Shown here: positions 11,333 to 22,870 of the stretch, piece after piece
How the letters are laid out: each line of letters begins with the position of its first letter
How positions within the stretch are numbered: the first letter of the stretch is position 1
Assembly (NCBI GenBank): GCA_037953625.1
Contig: CM075649.1
Span: 71,641,290 to 71,705,289 of the forward strand
DNA length: 64,000 nt
DNA from: Crotalaria pallida
Lineage: Eukaryota > Streptophyta > Magnoliopsida > Fabales > Fabaceae
Direction of reading: 5' to 3'
Notes under the pieces: generated by a model
What the model saw: only the letters and a program-made list of their open reading frames with translations
The model's database searches: none
Told to the model about the DNA's origin: nothing
Translations under genes and position numbers: made by a program

Positions 11333-11782
11333 ATCTTTATGTATAAGATATAAATTTGATTTTATCTTTTACATATAAGATAGAATTCGAATTTATCTTC
11401 TAAAAGCCCAACCAGTTGGTCTGATAATATTATAAATATAATATTATTAGCTTTAGGGGTTTTTAGATGTGTGATACATAGAACGGTAACCCTAGCCGTC
11501 ATATTAGAGAGTGAGTGATACACAGACTCTCTCTTCTCTGCTAGCATTGAGAAGAGAGACGTGACTCCAATTGGGAATTTGTTCGTGTGGATACCAATAG
11601 AGGCACAACACATTGATGTGCTCGTGATTGACCAAGCGTTCGTGATAAGATTCATTGGTCTCCTCTTCCCTGCAAAAGGTAATTTTATTCCCTACCTCAA
11701 ATCATGCTTTCACATGGATCCTGGATGGAAATAGGATATATTTTTTTTTTCCGCTGCGTTTGTCGCATCCTATTTCCTAACA
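11333..11782 (+). repeat. 5' LTR of the Angela-like copia element, second part
   Basis: Starts with the second target copy ATCTT (11333-11337) and then continues the interrupted LTR to CTAACA at 11782. It matches 25249-25693. The 97-codon minus frame inside it also exists in the 3' LTR but shows no known domain. Confidence 0.94.
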
Positions 11783-11783
11783 G

Positions 11784-11796
11784 TGGTATCAGAGCC
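11784..11796 (+). promoter_or_regulatory. Primer binding site of the Angela-like element
   Basis: TGGTATCAGAGCC one base after the 5' LTR end. Initiator Met tRNA complement, as usual for plant copia elements. Confidence 0.92.
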
Positions 11797-13344
11797 ACTT
11801 GTGAAACCATGATTTGATTATTTTTTATTAAACATGTTTTAATATGATTATGATGTGTTGGGATTAATCAAAAATTGAAATTAAAAAAAAAATGGCACAA
11901 TTCTATTCATGCGCAATTGATATGATAAAACGTGAATTCACACCAAATTGTTTTGTGCCGTGATAAGATGTATGTCAAATAATATTAAACCTATTACTCT
12001 AAACAAAAGGGATGTGTGCCGTATCCATGAAAACACGTCAATACCATGTTTGGCCGCATGAACTTGTGCTGTGAGTATCAATGATGCGCCGCATGATACG
12101 GTAATTTTTTTTATCAAGAGTTTGATAAAGGGTTTGTCACGTGAATCATTAATTGAAGCCGCATGAATCCAATTTGGGCAGTTACGTTAATAACAAATTG
12201 TGCCGCATGATTTGTTGCACATGATGATGATACGTTATTATTTTATCAAGAGTTGATAAAGAGTTGATACTTATTATTTTATCAAAAGTTGATAAAATAT
12301 AATTTTTTTTATAATTCGTAACAAACATAATTTTTAATAAAATAATAACATATTTTATTTAATATGTTGTTTGTTGTATGGTGAATGATCATGACCTCTT
12401 AGATCGTTTCGCGCCTTGTGTTTGTTTTATTTTCTTTTGGTTTATTTTAAATACGGCCTGCGTGTCGTGCCTCTCTCTATATTCAATATGTATTTCTTTT
12501 CTCATCTAAATCCTCTCATGAACGAGGTTTCTATTTGTAATATTTTTATTAAAAATTGCGAAAGACTTGAAGATGAAAAGGAAAGGAGATTTAAGGAAGG
12601 CTCTTGGAGAAGGACCGGTGCATACATTCAAGGAATGCTCTTGGAGAAGAAATTATGCGTTTAGGATCTTTGTATTAATTCACTCATTGGCTTGGGTGAA
12701 TTAGTTTTTCTAGGCCATGACCATATCACGTAGTTTATAATTATAGTATGTATGTGATGCATGTTATCGTTATAATATATGTTAATGTAAGATAAAATAG
12801 GTGAGATCACTTAAATATAAAACCCCTCAAACTGAAATATTAAGTTATATGCCTTCCAATGCTTGACACTCGTCTTGATTGATGTCGTTTTGAATGTGGG
12901 TCTGCTAAAGTAGAGTACGTTTATCTACATTGGTCAGACGCGAAGGAATAAATGTAATATTCGTTATGTCAACCATTGGGTCTAACTTAAATGGATGGTT
13001 CAATAGGATTGAAGATCTATAGGCAAAAGAATTAGGTATAAATTAATAAGTTAATTTTGAATAAATGTTATTCACCCAATTGATCCAAGAGTCACATGAG
13101 ATGTGATTGGGAAAGGGTTCCCTACCTAAATAATCAAATTATGGGAGATCACCTAAAGTTGACTCATGATAAGATGAAATATGGATCTTGGTCCCACTAG
13201 AAAATCTTGCGCTGAGATTTTCCGAGTCAATATTGAGGGTTATTGATTTGAGGAAAATAGTGGGAGTAATATTTAATAAAAGTCCTTATTAACTATTTAT
13301 TAAACATGATCTTAATTCTGTGTTAATTTTGTTGTTAGATCACC
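11797..13344 (+). other. Untranslated leader of the Angela-like element
   Basis: About 1.55 kb, AT-rich, between primer binding site and gag. No ORF with a recognisable domain; the 82-codon frame at 12416-12664 is unsupported. Long leaders occur in BARE/Angela elements, where they contain packaging and translation signals; none can be identified here by eye. Confidence 0.75.
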
Positions 13345-16026
13345 ATGGCATCAAACAATTCAAACAACTTATCACTGCGATCAGTCCTTGAGAAGGACAA
13401 ACTGACGGGAATTAATTTCCTGGACTGGTATCGAAACCTAAGGATTGTCCTTAGGAATGAGAAAAAGCTGTATGTGCTAGAGCAACCGCTCCCTGAAGCA
13501 CCCCCCGCTAATGCACCGGCTGCTGAGCGGAATGCTTTCCGTAGACATCAAGATGATGCCTTAGAAGTTGCAACTCTCATGCTTGTCACTATGACCCCTG
13601 ACCTCCAGAAGGTTCATGAGAACATGAGTGCGTATGATATGATCGTACACCTTAAGGATCTCTATCAAGGGCAAGCAAGGCATGAGCGTTTTGAGGTCAC
13701 AAGGTCCCTTTTCACTTGTAAGATGACATAGGGAAGCCCAGTTAGTCATCATGTAATCAAGATGATTGGTTATATTGAGAACATTAAGAGGATGGGTTTC
13801 CCACTAGGTCAAGAGTTGGCCGTTGACTTAGTTCTGCATTCCTTACCACAGAGCTTTAGTCAGTTTGTCATGAATTACAACATGAACAACATTGACAGCA
13901 CTCTAACTGAGTTGTTAGGGAAGTTGAAAACTGCTGAGCATGATATCAACAAGGGAAAAACTGTATTGTTGGTTCAAAATGGAAAGGGCAAAGGTAAGGC
14001 CAAAGGGAAAGCACAAAAACCTAAGGATAAGGGTAAAGCTAGAGTAGCTAAGGCTCTTAAGCCTAAAGGTGGGGTGGCTAAGGAGGGAAATTGCTTCCAT
14101 TGTAACAAGGTGGGACATTGGAAGAGGAATTTCCCAGATTACCTTAAAGAGAAAGAAATGAAGAAAAGTGGAGCCTCTTCTTCTGGTATTTTTGTTATAG
14201 AAGTTAATTTTTATGCTTCAACATCATGGGTATTAGATACTGGATGTGGATCTCACATTTGTGTTAATGTGCAGGATCTAAAAAGGAGTAGAAGATTAGC
14301 TAAAGGTGAAGTCAAACTGGGAGTTGGAAATGGAGTAAGAGTTGCCGCCATTGCTGTTGGAACTTGTAGTTTAATCTTACCTAGTGGATTAGTTTTAGAA
14401 CTAGAGGATGTTTATTGTGTACCTGCTATTCGTAGGAATATTATTTCAGTTTCATGTTTAGACAAAGTAGGTTTTTCGTTTTCAATAAGGAACAAGTGTT
14501 GTTCCATTTATTCGAATGAGATGTTTTATGGCAGTGCACAATTAATAAATGGTCTTTATTTGTTAGATCTTGATCATCCAGTCTATAACATTAATGCTAA
14601 AAAGTTTAAATCAAATGATACAAACCAAACTTTTCTTTGGCATTGTCGTTTGGGCCATATAATGAGAAACGCATTTCTAAGCTTCATAAAGATGGATTCT
14701 TAGACTCATTTGATTTTGAATCTTATGAGACATGTGAGTCTTGTTTGTTGGGCAAGATGACAAAGGGCCCATTTACTGGCAGCAGTGAACGGGCTAATGA
14801 ACTTTTGGGACTCATACATACAGATGTATGTGGGCCTATGAGTTCTAATGCTAGAGGAGGTTACCCGTACTTCGTCACATTTACTAATGATTTTAGTAGA
14901 TATGGGTATGTATATCTAATGAAATACAAACATGAAACCTTTGAAAAGTTCAAGGAATTCAAGAATGAAGTACAAAATCAACTTGGCAAAAGTATTAAAG
15001 CCCTTCGATCTGATCGAGGTGGTGAATACCTTAGCCAAGAGTTCGATGACTATCTAAAAGAGTGTGGTATTGTATCTCAACTCACTCCTCCTGGAACGCC
15101 CCAGTGGAATGGTGTTTCAGAAAGGAGAAACCGAACCTTTTTGGACATGGTTAGGTGTATGATGAGTCAATCGGACCTTCCAATCTCTTTTTGGGGACAT
15201 GCTCTACTTACAGCTGCTTTTACACTTAACCGATCTCCATCGAAAGTGGTTGAAAAGACACCATATGAGATATGGACTGGGAGGCGTCCTAGTATGTCTT
15301 TTCTCAGGATTTGGGGTTGTGATGTTTATGTGAAACGTCTACTTTCTGATAAACTCAGTCCCAAATCTGACAAATGCTACTTTGTAGGATATCCCAAAGA
15401 CACTAAGGGATACTATTTCTATAATCCCACAGAAGGCAAAGTGTTTGTCGCTTGCACAGGCGTATTTCTTGAAAGAGAATTTCTCTCTAAAGGAAATAGT
15501 GGGAGGAAAATAGATCTTGATGAGATTCAAGAATCCCAAAGTAGCCAAGACCAAGCGATGGATGTTGAGCAAGTTCCACAAGATGTTGTGGATGTACAAC
15601 CTGCTCAAGTTACACAAGTTTTGCGTAGGTCAAGTATGATTCCTCTTCAGCCAGAGAGATATGGATTTCTCTTGACTCAAGAGGATGACATTATGATTTT
15701 TGATCAAGATGAACCTACTACTTACCAAGAGGCTATAAACAGCCCTGACTCTGAGAAATGGCTTCAAGCGATGAGATCTGAGATGGAGTCCATGCACATC
15801 AACCAAGTTTGGATCTTGGTTGATCTACCTGATGGGGTAAAACCAATTGGGTGCAAATGAGTTTTCAAGAAGAAGACTGACATGGATGGTAATGTACATA
15901 CCTTTAAAGGACGATTGGTTGCTAAAGGTTTCAAACAAGTTCATGGTATTGACTATGATGAAACTTTTTCACCAGTTGCCATGCTTAAATCCATTAGGAT
16001 CTTGCTTGCTATTGCAGCATTTCAAA
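13345..16026 (+). pseudogene. gag-pol: Angela-like copia gag-PR-IN-RT (5' part), three disabling lesions
   Basis: Starts at the ATG at 13345 (MASNNSNNLSLRSVLEKDKL), a typical copia Gag N-terminus with DWYRNLRIVLRNEKKLYVLE. Lesions: TAG at 13729-13731 in gag; loss of one A near 14658-14662, in the integrase zinc region after LWHCRLGHI, which shifts the frame; TGA at 15858-15860, where the RT start normally has tryptophan before VFKKK. The nucleocapsid knuckle at 14092-14133 reads CFHCNKVGHWKRNF, so its last cysteine is lost. Protease DTG is at 14236-14244. Integrase D, D and E are at 14823, 15012 and 15120 with correct spacing. The RT sequence is broken at 16026 by the inserted element and resumes at 22871. 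Confidence 0.92.
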
Positions 16027-16390
16027 TGTAGTGTTCCATTGTTAGGGAGACACCACGATGTGTGTTTTGGGTTGTTGCAGCTGACGAGGGTGACCCCGGT
16101 CCTACGTACCCCCGGTGATAAGGGGATCAAGCCACACGTAGTTCTTGAGAGTAGGGATGAGAGACATACCTTAGCCCCTATAGCATAGTGGTTCTTATAG
16201 GGGATTACCTGTTAGGTGTGTTGTGATACCTTATGGGCCTGTTGGGCCCAATAGGGCTGACGTGGCTCTTAGAGGATAAGAAGGGTGAGTCCTTCATCCT
16301 TATCATGTACTAGGGAGTTTTAAACTTATCCGTTGAGTCGTTGGTCGGCATTGAAGGCATGCGGTCGGCTTATGGGTCCGGTCCACTACA
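16027..16390 (-). repeat. 3' LTR of the non-autonomous element
   Basis: 364 bp, on the plus strand TGTAGTGTTC...GTCCACTACA. Identical to 22507-22870 except G versus A in GGGCCTGTTGGGCCC. The short open frame across it is also present in the other LTR and has no known domain. Confidence 0.95.
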
Positions 16391-16410
16391 TAAGCCCCCC
16401 AGCTCGGGAA
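16391..16410 (-). promoter_or_regulatory. Polypurine tract of the non-autonomous element
   Basis: Plus strand TAAGCCCCCCAGCTCGGGAA; the minus strand therefore reads GAGCTGGGGGGCTTA immediately before the 3' LTR. Fits a plus-strand primer and fixes the orientation. Confidence 0.8.
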
Positions 16411-17640
16411 GTGTCATATAGACTCTGAGCCGAGTTTAGATCCTTTCTGTGCTGGGCAGATCAGACGTCCGATTTCCGAGGTTGGAGGTGACATAGAAGA
16501 CTGTTTAAAGCCAAGACCCTTTTCCTGGAAGAGTATCGCAAATGGTTGATAGCATTCTTTATACTCAAATAATGACACTGAAAGAATAAACCTAAAGGAG
16601 ACTCTTACACCCGTTGTATTGAGGTGTGTGAAGAGTCTCATCACCAATTGGATCGTAAGCTTTACAGGTTCATGCTGTCGGAATGAGCACCTTAGCCGAG
16701 GCGTATTCATCTGCCCGCGATGTATTCGACCTGTGGTCAAGTATCGGGTCGCAGTCCTCCTTTCCACTTGTAGCAATGCCGACCTGGTCGGCTAACCGAG
16801 ATCGTGGGCATGCAAGTGTGTAGGAACGTGATCCAAAGTGAGTGATTGTATTAAAGTAAGCCCTCGATGAGAGAGGTGGATACCAAATCTGATGGCGATA
16901 GGCGGAAATGTTGCAACATCCTTTACAGGGAGATGATCATATGTTACCAGTGTCTAGGTCGGCCTATGTCGGCTATGTACCTATTCCATTACGACGTAAG
17001 CCCCCACTCCATAAAGCTTGAAGAGGCTTGTGTTCAGTTCATAAGAATTGAGATGCTTGATGCTGATGTCCGAGGCACCCTCAAACTCGGTATAAACCCA
17101 AAAACTCAATGGGAGATCTCCAAAGGTACTGGTTGACAAAAATGATCGTCAGCGCGTGGCGAGCATAGAAACTTCCTTGTTAAAGTTCTTCCCAAATGAC
17201 TCCAAGGCCTTGGAGTACGTTGCTGATCCCGAGCAGCGGGCAATGAGACAGAATGTGGCCGCTCGGGAGGAAGTCCTCACTCCCCAGCTGGCGGAAATAT
17301 GCTGACACATAGGAGAACATGATCGGATTCTTGACGAGCAGAAGGAGTATACCGGGGATGCCGAGAAGACAAAGAGTGAGAAAAGCGGTAAAGCTTTAAA
17401 GGGCTTGTGCCGAGTTCATAAGAATTGAGATGCTCGGCGGGAGGTTTCCAGAGATACTGATCGGTGACAATGATACTTGGCGTATGGCGAGCATGGGGAC
17501 TTAGATTATGTTGCTACTCCCGAGCAGCGGACGATGTGGCAGAGTATGGCTACTTGAGAAGGAGTCCTCAGACCCCAGCTGGCTGAGATGCGCTCAATGT
17601 CGGAGAACAATGTTGTCGAGCTAGAGAAATAAGCCGAAGT
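16411..17640. other. Interior of the non-autonomous element with a degenerate 377-bp tandem duplication
   Basis: TTCATAAGAATTGAGATGCT occurs just before and at 17041 and again at about 17418, 377 bp apart. Following text is shared too: CCCGAGCAGCGG, GTCCTCA and CCCAGCTGGC. In copy 1 the plus strand is open from about 17132 to 17305 (VDKNDRQRVASIETSLLKFF..., then PEQRAMRQNVAAREEVL); copy 2 is broken by stops. The frame is antisense to the element. It could be a remnant of a captured or ancestral coding region. Family not recognised. The 89-codon (16867-17136, +) and 120-codon (16414-16776, -) frames are unsupported. Confidence 0.5.
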
Positions 17641-18004
17641 TGAAGCCGAGAAATTAAGCCGAGAGGGCGAAAAGTGAGATCATCTTCAACAAAACAATCT
17701 GAGAAAATTCCTTGTGGATAGGACAGGATGTAGCACTGATTCTTTCGTCAACGATGTTAATCAATTATAACTGCTGAACCCCTCGGAAATCGGAATAGTT
17801 TGTCAGATCCTTATTAGTAGGTCGTCGAAGGGAAGCTCGGAACAACAAAGCCGAAACGGAGCTTGCTTGCATAATATCAAAGGATGTCTGATAAGGCCCT
17901 GTTGCGTTCGGTAGATGCATGAATGTTGAATAAAACACGATCTTCGCAATTGTCAGAACATGACGGTGGACGAATGGTGTGAGACTCTTTTAGAGATCCT
18001 GAGT

Positions 18005-21000
18005 TGCTTGTACCTCCACAGTTGTACCTTTCATCACATATACAGAGATAGGAATTAGAATATTAAATTAGAAATGAGACAAGAGTGGTGCATTCACTTT
18101 GTAAACTGAGTCATATTTTAGGCACTAAGCAAGTAGTATGATACTTGTAGCATAAATAAAGCGACCATGTGTACCACTCATGGCCAATAATTACAACCAT
18201 CTCATAAAAGCCAATATGTGTAATTAAGATATAAAACTTAAACGTAATAAAGAGCAATGACTTAAATTTAGGATAAAGAAAGATTAATTCCCTGATTAAG
18301 CGAGAGGAGTGTTATATTCTTTAATTTGGATCGGCTGTTCTCTGAGTTGTCGGACATGCCTTCGTCTTTTTATTTTCAAAACCTTTAACCCGATAACAGG
18401 AGTATTATCCGAGGAAACATCAGAAGGATTGGTGATTGGGAGAATGAATGTGCAGCAGAATAGCCTAATCCGAGCGTACTTCCCCAACTAAATCGGATTC
18501 CCCCTCCGAGAATGCTCTGCCATTTAGATCAGATTCATCCAAACCTGTGTGAGAGGCTTGAGGATTTAGACCTGTGAATGAGTGCATTGTGACGGGGTTG
18601 AATGTTTGCAAGTTGTGAGGGCGGGGTTAGAGAAAACGTCTGAGGGGCACAAGATCTGTGGTCGGCTTGTGCATGCTTTCGGATGATAGGAATCCTGACT
18701 TGGGTTATGCACGAAACACTCGCATCATTTTAGGCCATCGTGCTCGGGCTATCACGTCCTGTAGTTCCGACCATCAAATTTGTACCTTTACATGATGTAT
18801 GAAAACAACTATTAGAATATCAAGTAGTAAATGATATGTAATGATATTAATAGCGAAGTATGAGCCGTTTCACTGTTAATTATGAGTATTATCTAACATA
18901 ATATAATGTTGTGCAGCAAGTGATTCAATAATGATGAATGTGAGGTTTAAAGTATGCAATGTACATCACGTAAATGAGATAATGAGAAAGATCCTTCCCT
19001 GTTTGTCTTTATAGTTAGACTATTTTTGAGCTTTGATGCGTTCGGCATCCTTTTTGGCATGAACGTTGATATGCTCGACATCAATTTGGCATAGAGACAT
19101 TTCCTCTTCTACTGCTAGATCGTGTGCTTGCTTGGTACTCTTCATCTTCTTCCACCCAAACACCCTGTATGCCGTTATGGGCGAACCATTGTATAGCGCC
19201 CTTGTGAGCAATGTTGGGATCTCGAGAAGAGATGTTGACGGGGATCGTCTTTTGGCTTTTAGTGACCATGAGAGGCAAGGGTGTCGTGGTAGAAGGGACC
19301 GTTCAATTCGAGGATGTCATTAGTCGGTTGATATCATAGCCTGATATCCTACTGCGGGTGTAGGGATCTGGTAGGAAACCGGTGGGATGGACTGTTTACC
19401 CATATTTGTACCTCGTATATGTATACAAAATTAATAATCAGTAATCGTCATTTGAACTGACAATGTATAATAATTAAATTGCAATAATGAAAATTATTGG
19501 CAAGTTTACAGAATAAAATATTGGTATGTAAATAGTATGATTCTAAAAAGATCACACGTAATAATAATAAAAACGATACGCGTATCAAAAATGTGTCGGA
19601 GCAATTAGTGGTATTAAACCAAATAATGTTAATAAGTATAGTAATTAACTGTATCATTGGCATGCGATGGTGTACATAATTAATACCATTGAAATGACTT
19701 AAGTAAAAGAAATTAACTTCCCTGGATTGGTCGTGGTAATGCCCTTAATTGACCGTAACTTGTGGCTTCACATGTTGTTTTGTTGATCGAGAGTTCATTG
19801 TGGACGGAGGCCTTGAAAACATGACTCGTAATAGTTTGACCATCGTGGGTGTGTAGTGCCCGTTCTAGGCTAGCCTCGTGACGGGTTGTTACAGGAACAC
19901 ATGTTTGCGTGGGCGATGGCCACAAAGTCTTTGTAATCATCTCGGAGTGATGACGATAGTAATCCATGCCACGAGATGTTTTTATAATAACCGTTCTGAC
20001 TTTTGGATTGTTCTCTATCATGGGGTCGTGATGACCTCGTCAACTCTAGAGAGATTCCTAGCTGCTCGGCCTTCCTTTTCGATAGGTCCGACCATCCTTT
20101 TTTGAACCTTACATTACATGTTTAAAGACAATAATCAGTGATCGTTATTAATTTAACAATATATGATAATTGAATAGCAACAATGAAAATTATTGGCGAG
20201 TGAATATAAAGTATCAGAACAAAAGCAGCATGATTAAAAAGATCACACATAACAAATATAATAATGACAATAATTAAATACCGTGCAACCAGACAGGATT
20301 GCCCATGAAAAGAAGCATAATTTCAGGTATATCATGCGCAATAATTGTAATGAATGACATTTATAAATATGTCAGAGCATTTAATGACAACAAACCAAAT
20401 GAAAGCATTAATTTAGGAATAATGACAATGTGCGGTTGTCGGAAACTAATGTACGTCATTCAACAGGCGATATATCTATATAAAGAATTATTATCCTATC
20501 ACAACAGGAGAGACAAAGATTTAAAGGCATTCAGCAGCACGAAGATTTGCTCAACAAAACATTACGTAACAGCATGGAGAATATCGAATAATAAGCGACT
20601 TGTAAAGGGATTATAAGGAACTAAGTATTCAAAGCACATGTCCAAAATATTGCATCGGGTAAACTAATATAAGCATGTGTGCGAAGTAGTCATGTAAAAT
20701 GCCAAGTAAATAGGAAAGCAATATAGGAACGAGAATTCCTTCCCTGATTCGCCGAGGTGAGGAATGTTGGATCGAAGACTGTTGGATTGAAGTCTTTTGT
20801 CAATCCTCTTAAAATGGGCTTTGTTGAGCGTTGAGGGTCGACCTCTGTTTTCCTTAAATATGATTTTCTCTATGCTCGGAACACGAGCTTCAAGAGGGGA
20901 ACTTGGCGCGGGGGTCCTCGCTCTTCGCTCGGAGCACAAGCTTCAAGAGGGGACCTCGGCGTGGGGGTCCTCGCTTTCACCCCTAGATTCCAGGTAAAGT

Positions 21001-21300
21001 AACATTATTGTATTCGTGATACTCGAAAAATTATTTGTCCATTAATGGGGATCTCGGAATGGGTTATTCAGTCGCTCGGGCCATCGTACGTGTACCTCAC
21101 ATATGCGCACAGAAATAATAATTAATTAGTTATTGTCGTTTCAGATTGACAATTTATAAATATTAAATAATAAATAATAAACAACATGTAATCAAACTAA
21201 ATGGCAAAAATATAAATTATTTTTGTCTCTAACTAAAAGTAAAGTGAGTCAATAAAATATTTGTGGCATTATTAAAAATTAGAAAGAGTAACTTCCCTGA
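18005..21300. repeat. Array of divergent modules with conserved borders
   Basis: AT-rich blocks of roughly 200-650 bp alternate with blocks of more even composition. The plus-strand AT-rich blocks begin near TTGTACCT (18018, 18779, 19406, with GAACCTTA near 20105 and GTGTACCTCA near 21089). They end near TTCCCTG (18289, 18992, 19718, 20738, 21293). Inner text is also shared, for example AATAATCAGTGATCGT and GAAAATTATTGGC near 19430-19500 and 20130-20195. This looks like at least five diverged direct repeats rather than one gene. No ORF spans them. Confidence 0.55.
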
Positions 21301-22487
21301 TTTAAAAAGGTAGGTTGCTAAATTGTTGGGCCATAGAGTTGTTGAGGCCCGTTTTTCTTTTTGGTGCAGCTTGGGCCAATAGTCCATTCCTCCTCTTTTC
21401 TCTTTCTTTTTTTTTTTTTTGCTGCTCAGACCCTTTTTTTTTTAATTCTTCTTCTTCTTTTTTTTTTAGACTGTTGGGCTTCAGCCGATTTTTTTTTTTT
21501 TTTTTTTTAGAACTGTTGGGCCTTGTGGCCCGTTTTTGCTTTGGGAACCCTAGGGTTCCCTCTTGGTTCTGCACCGATAGGGGCTACTCAACGTGCAGCG
21601 GCGGCGTCGAACGGAGCACCTGGAATGCCGGTGCGAAGGACCGATCGAAGGTGGTGCAGATATGGTGGTTCGGGACGCCGGCGGGAGTGCACGCGATTTC
21701 CAGATCTGATAACTGGTGGCGGTGGCGGTGCGGTGATAATCGGGACCGATGCTTCTTACACCGGTGGTGGCGGAGATGGTGTGTTCGCCGAAGAGAACAC
21801 CGTGTACAGAAAACAGAGGGGATCGTGAACAGAGGAAAGTGTGGTGCATCGACGGAGAGAGAATGAGCCTAATGCGATCGCGAACGAACCGGCGACCCCG
21901 ATACGACGGTGGCTTCGCTGTTTCTGCTAAAGGCAGAGGCGCTGCCAAGTGCTTCTCGCCATCGATCTTGATGATGACGAAGATTGAAGAGCGGAGCGAG
22001 TTGGGGCAGCGAATCGCGAGTCGCTGTGCAGGGCCATCGCGGAAGAGGAGATCGCGGAAGAGAAGAGGAACCGCACAGGTCTTTGTGGTTGGTGGCCTCG
22101 GTGGTTCGGTGCCTTCACCTTTAACAGAGGTGCCATCACTGTGTCGATGTTTGCCTTCTTGTTCTTCATCGCCTTCAGCAGCGACGATGGGTGACCAGTA
22201 TCCGCCATGGACAGCCCAACAGCGGTGGCATGCTTCTTTCGCTTAGGCCTCTTCATCTTCTTTGCTTCTGGTGTAGCTTCCAGCCGGTGGCGGTGCGGTG
22301 ATAATCCACGAAGAAGCACGGGGAAGAGAGAGTTTGGACCGCGAAGAAGGGACCATCCACGATGGCGTCGACCGCGCCGGCAGCGGCGGTGAGCCCAGAA
22401 AGGACCGTCAGCAAGGCTTCTTCAATTTTCTTTTCCTTTTTTCAATTTTTTTTTTTTTTTGTGTGGATGGGAATCGGAGTTTAACGA
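21301..22487 (-). other. GC-rich 5' region of the non-autonomous element with poly-T/A tracts
   Basis: Sense is minus. Next to the primer binding site lies a GC-rich block (about 21540-22400), then long T runs on the plus strand (21405-21510 and 22447-22462). Minus ORFs of 130 codons (21927-22319) and 132 codons (21550-21948) exist, but both are low-complexity, overlap antisense frames and match nothing I know. GGTGGCGGTGCGGTGATAAT occurs twice (about 21720 and 22286), a local duplication. Several TTGGGCC words are near 21323-21520. Confidence 0.5.
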
Positions 22488-22505
22488 TCCCCACAGACGG
22501 CGCCA
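22488..22505 (-). promoter_or_regulatory. Primer binding site of the non-autonomous element
   Basis: The minus strand reads TGGCGCCGTCTGTGGGGA one base after the 5' LTR end. This TGGCGCC type is common in plant Ty3/gypsy and related non-autonomous elements and unlike the TGGTATCAGAG site of copia. The exact tRNA is not assigned here. Confidence 0.8.
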
Positions 22506-22506
22506 A

Positions 22507-22870
22507 TGTAGTGTTCCATTGTTAGGGAGACACCACGATGTGTGTTTTGGGTTGTTGCAGCTGACGAGGGTGACCCCGGTCCTACGTACCCCCGGTGATA
22601 AGGGGATCAAGCCACACGTAGTTCTTGAGAGTAGGGATGAGAGACATACCTTAGCCCCTATAGCATAGTGGTTCTTATAGGGGATTACCTGTTAGGTGTG
22701 TTGTGATACCTTATGGGCCTATTGGGCCCAATAGGGCTGACGTGGCTCTTAGAGGATAAGAAGGGTGAGTCCTTCATCCTTATCATGTACTAGGGAGTTT
22801 TAAACTTATCCGTTGAGTCGTTGGTCGGCATTGAAGGCATGCGGTCGGCTTATGGGTCCGGTCCACTACA
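22507..22870 (-). repeat. 5' LTR of the non-autonomous element
   Basis: 364 bp, ends CACTACA on the plus strand next to the resumed copia RT (CATGATTATGAAATCTGG). One difference from the other LTR. Confidence 0.95.

Larger units (their letters stand above)
16027..22870 (-). mobile_element. Non-autonomous (LARD-like) LTR element inserted in copia RT
   Basis: 6844 bp with 364-bp LTRs (16027-16390 and 22507-22870) that differ at a single position by eye, so it is very young. Minus orientation follows from the primer binding site inside the right LTR (22488-22505) and the G-rich tract inside the left LTR. The 6.1-kb interior shows no Gag, protease, RT or integrase motif in any frame, so enzymes must come from elsewhere. 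The gypsy-type TGGCGCC primer site suggests a Ty3/gypsy helper (inference). Flanks are TTTCAAA at left and TCATGAT at right, so only TCA is clearly duplicated. Confidence 0.9.

Noticed and set aside
11362..11655. 97-codon minus ORF in the Angela-like LTR
   Set aside because: Shorter in the other LTR (25273-25524), no domain, probably chance in LTR sequence.
21315..21866. 183-codon ORF in the non-autonomous element, plus strand
   Set aside because: Starts in T-runs giving poly-Phe/Ser, overlaps several other frames, and matches nothing recognisable.
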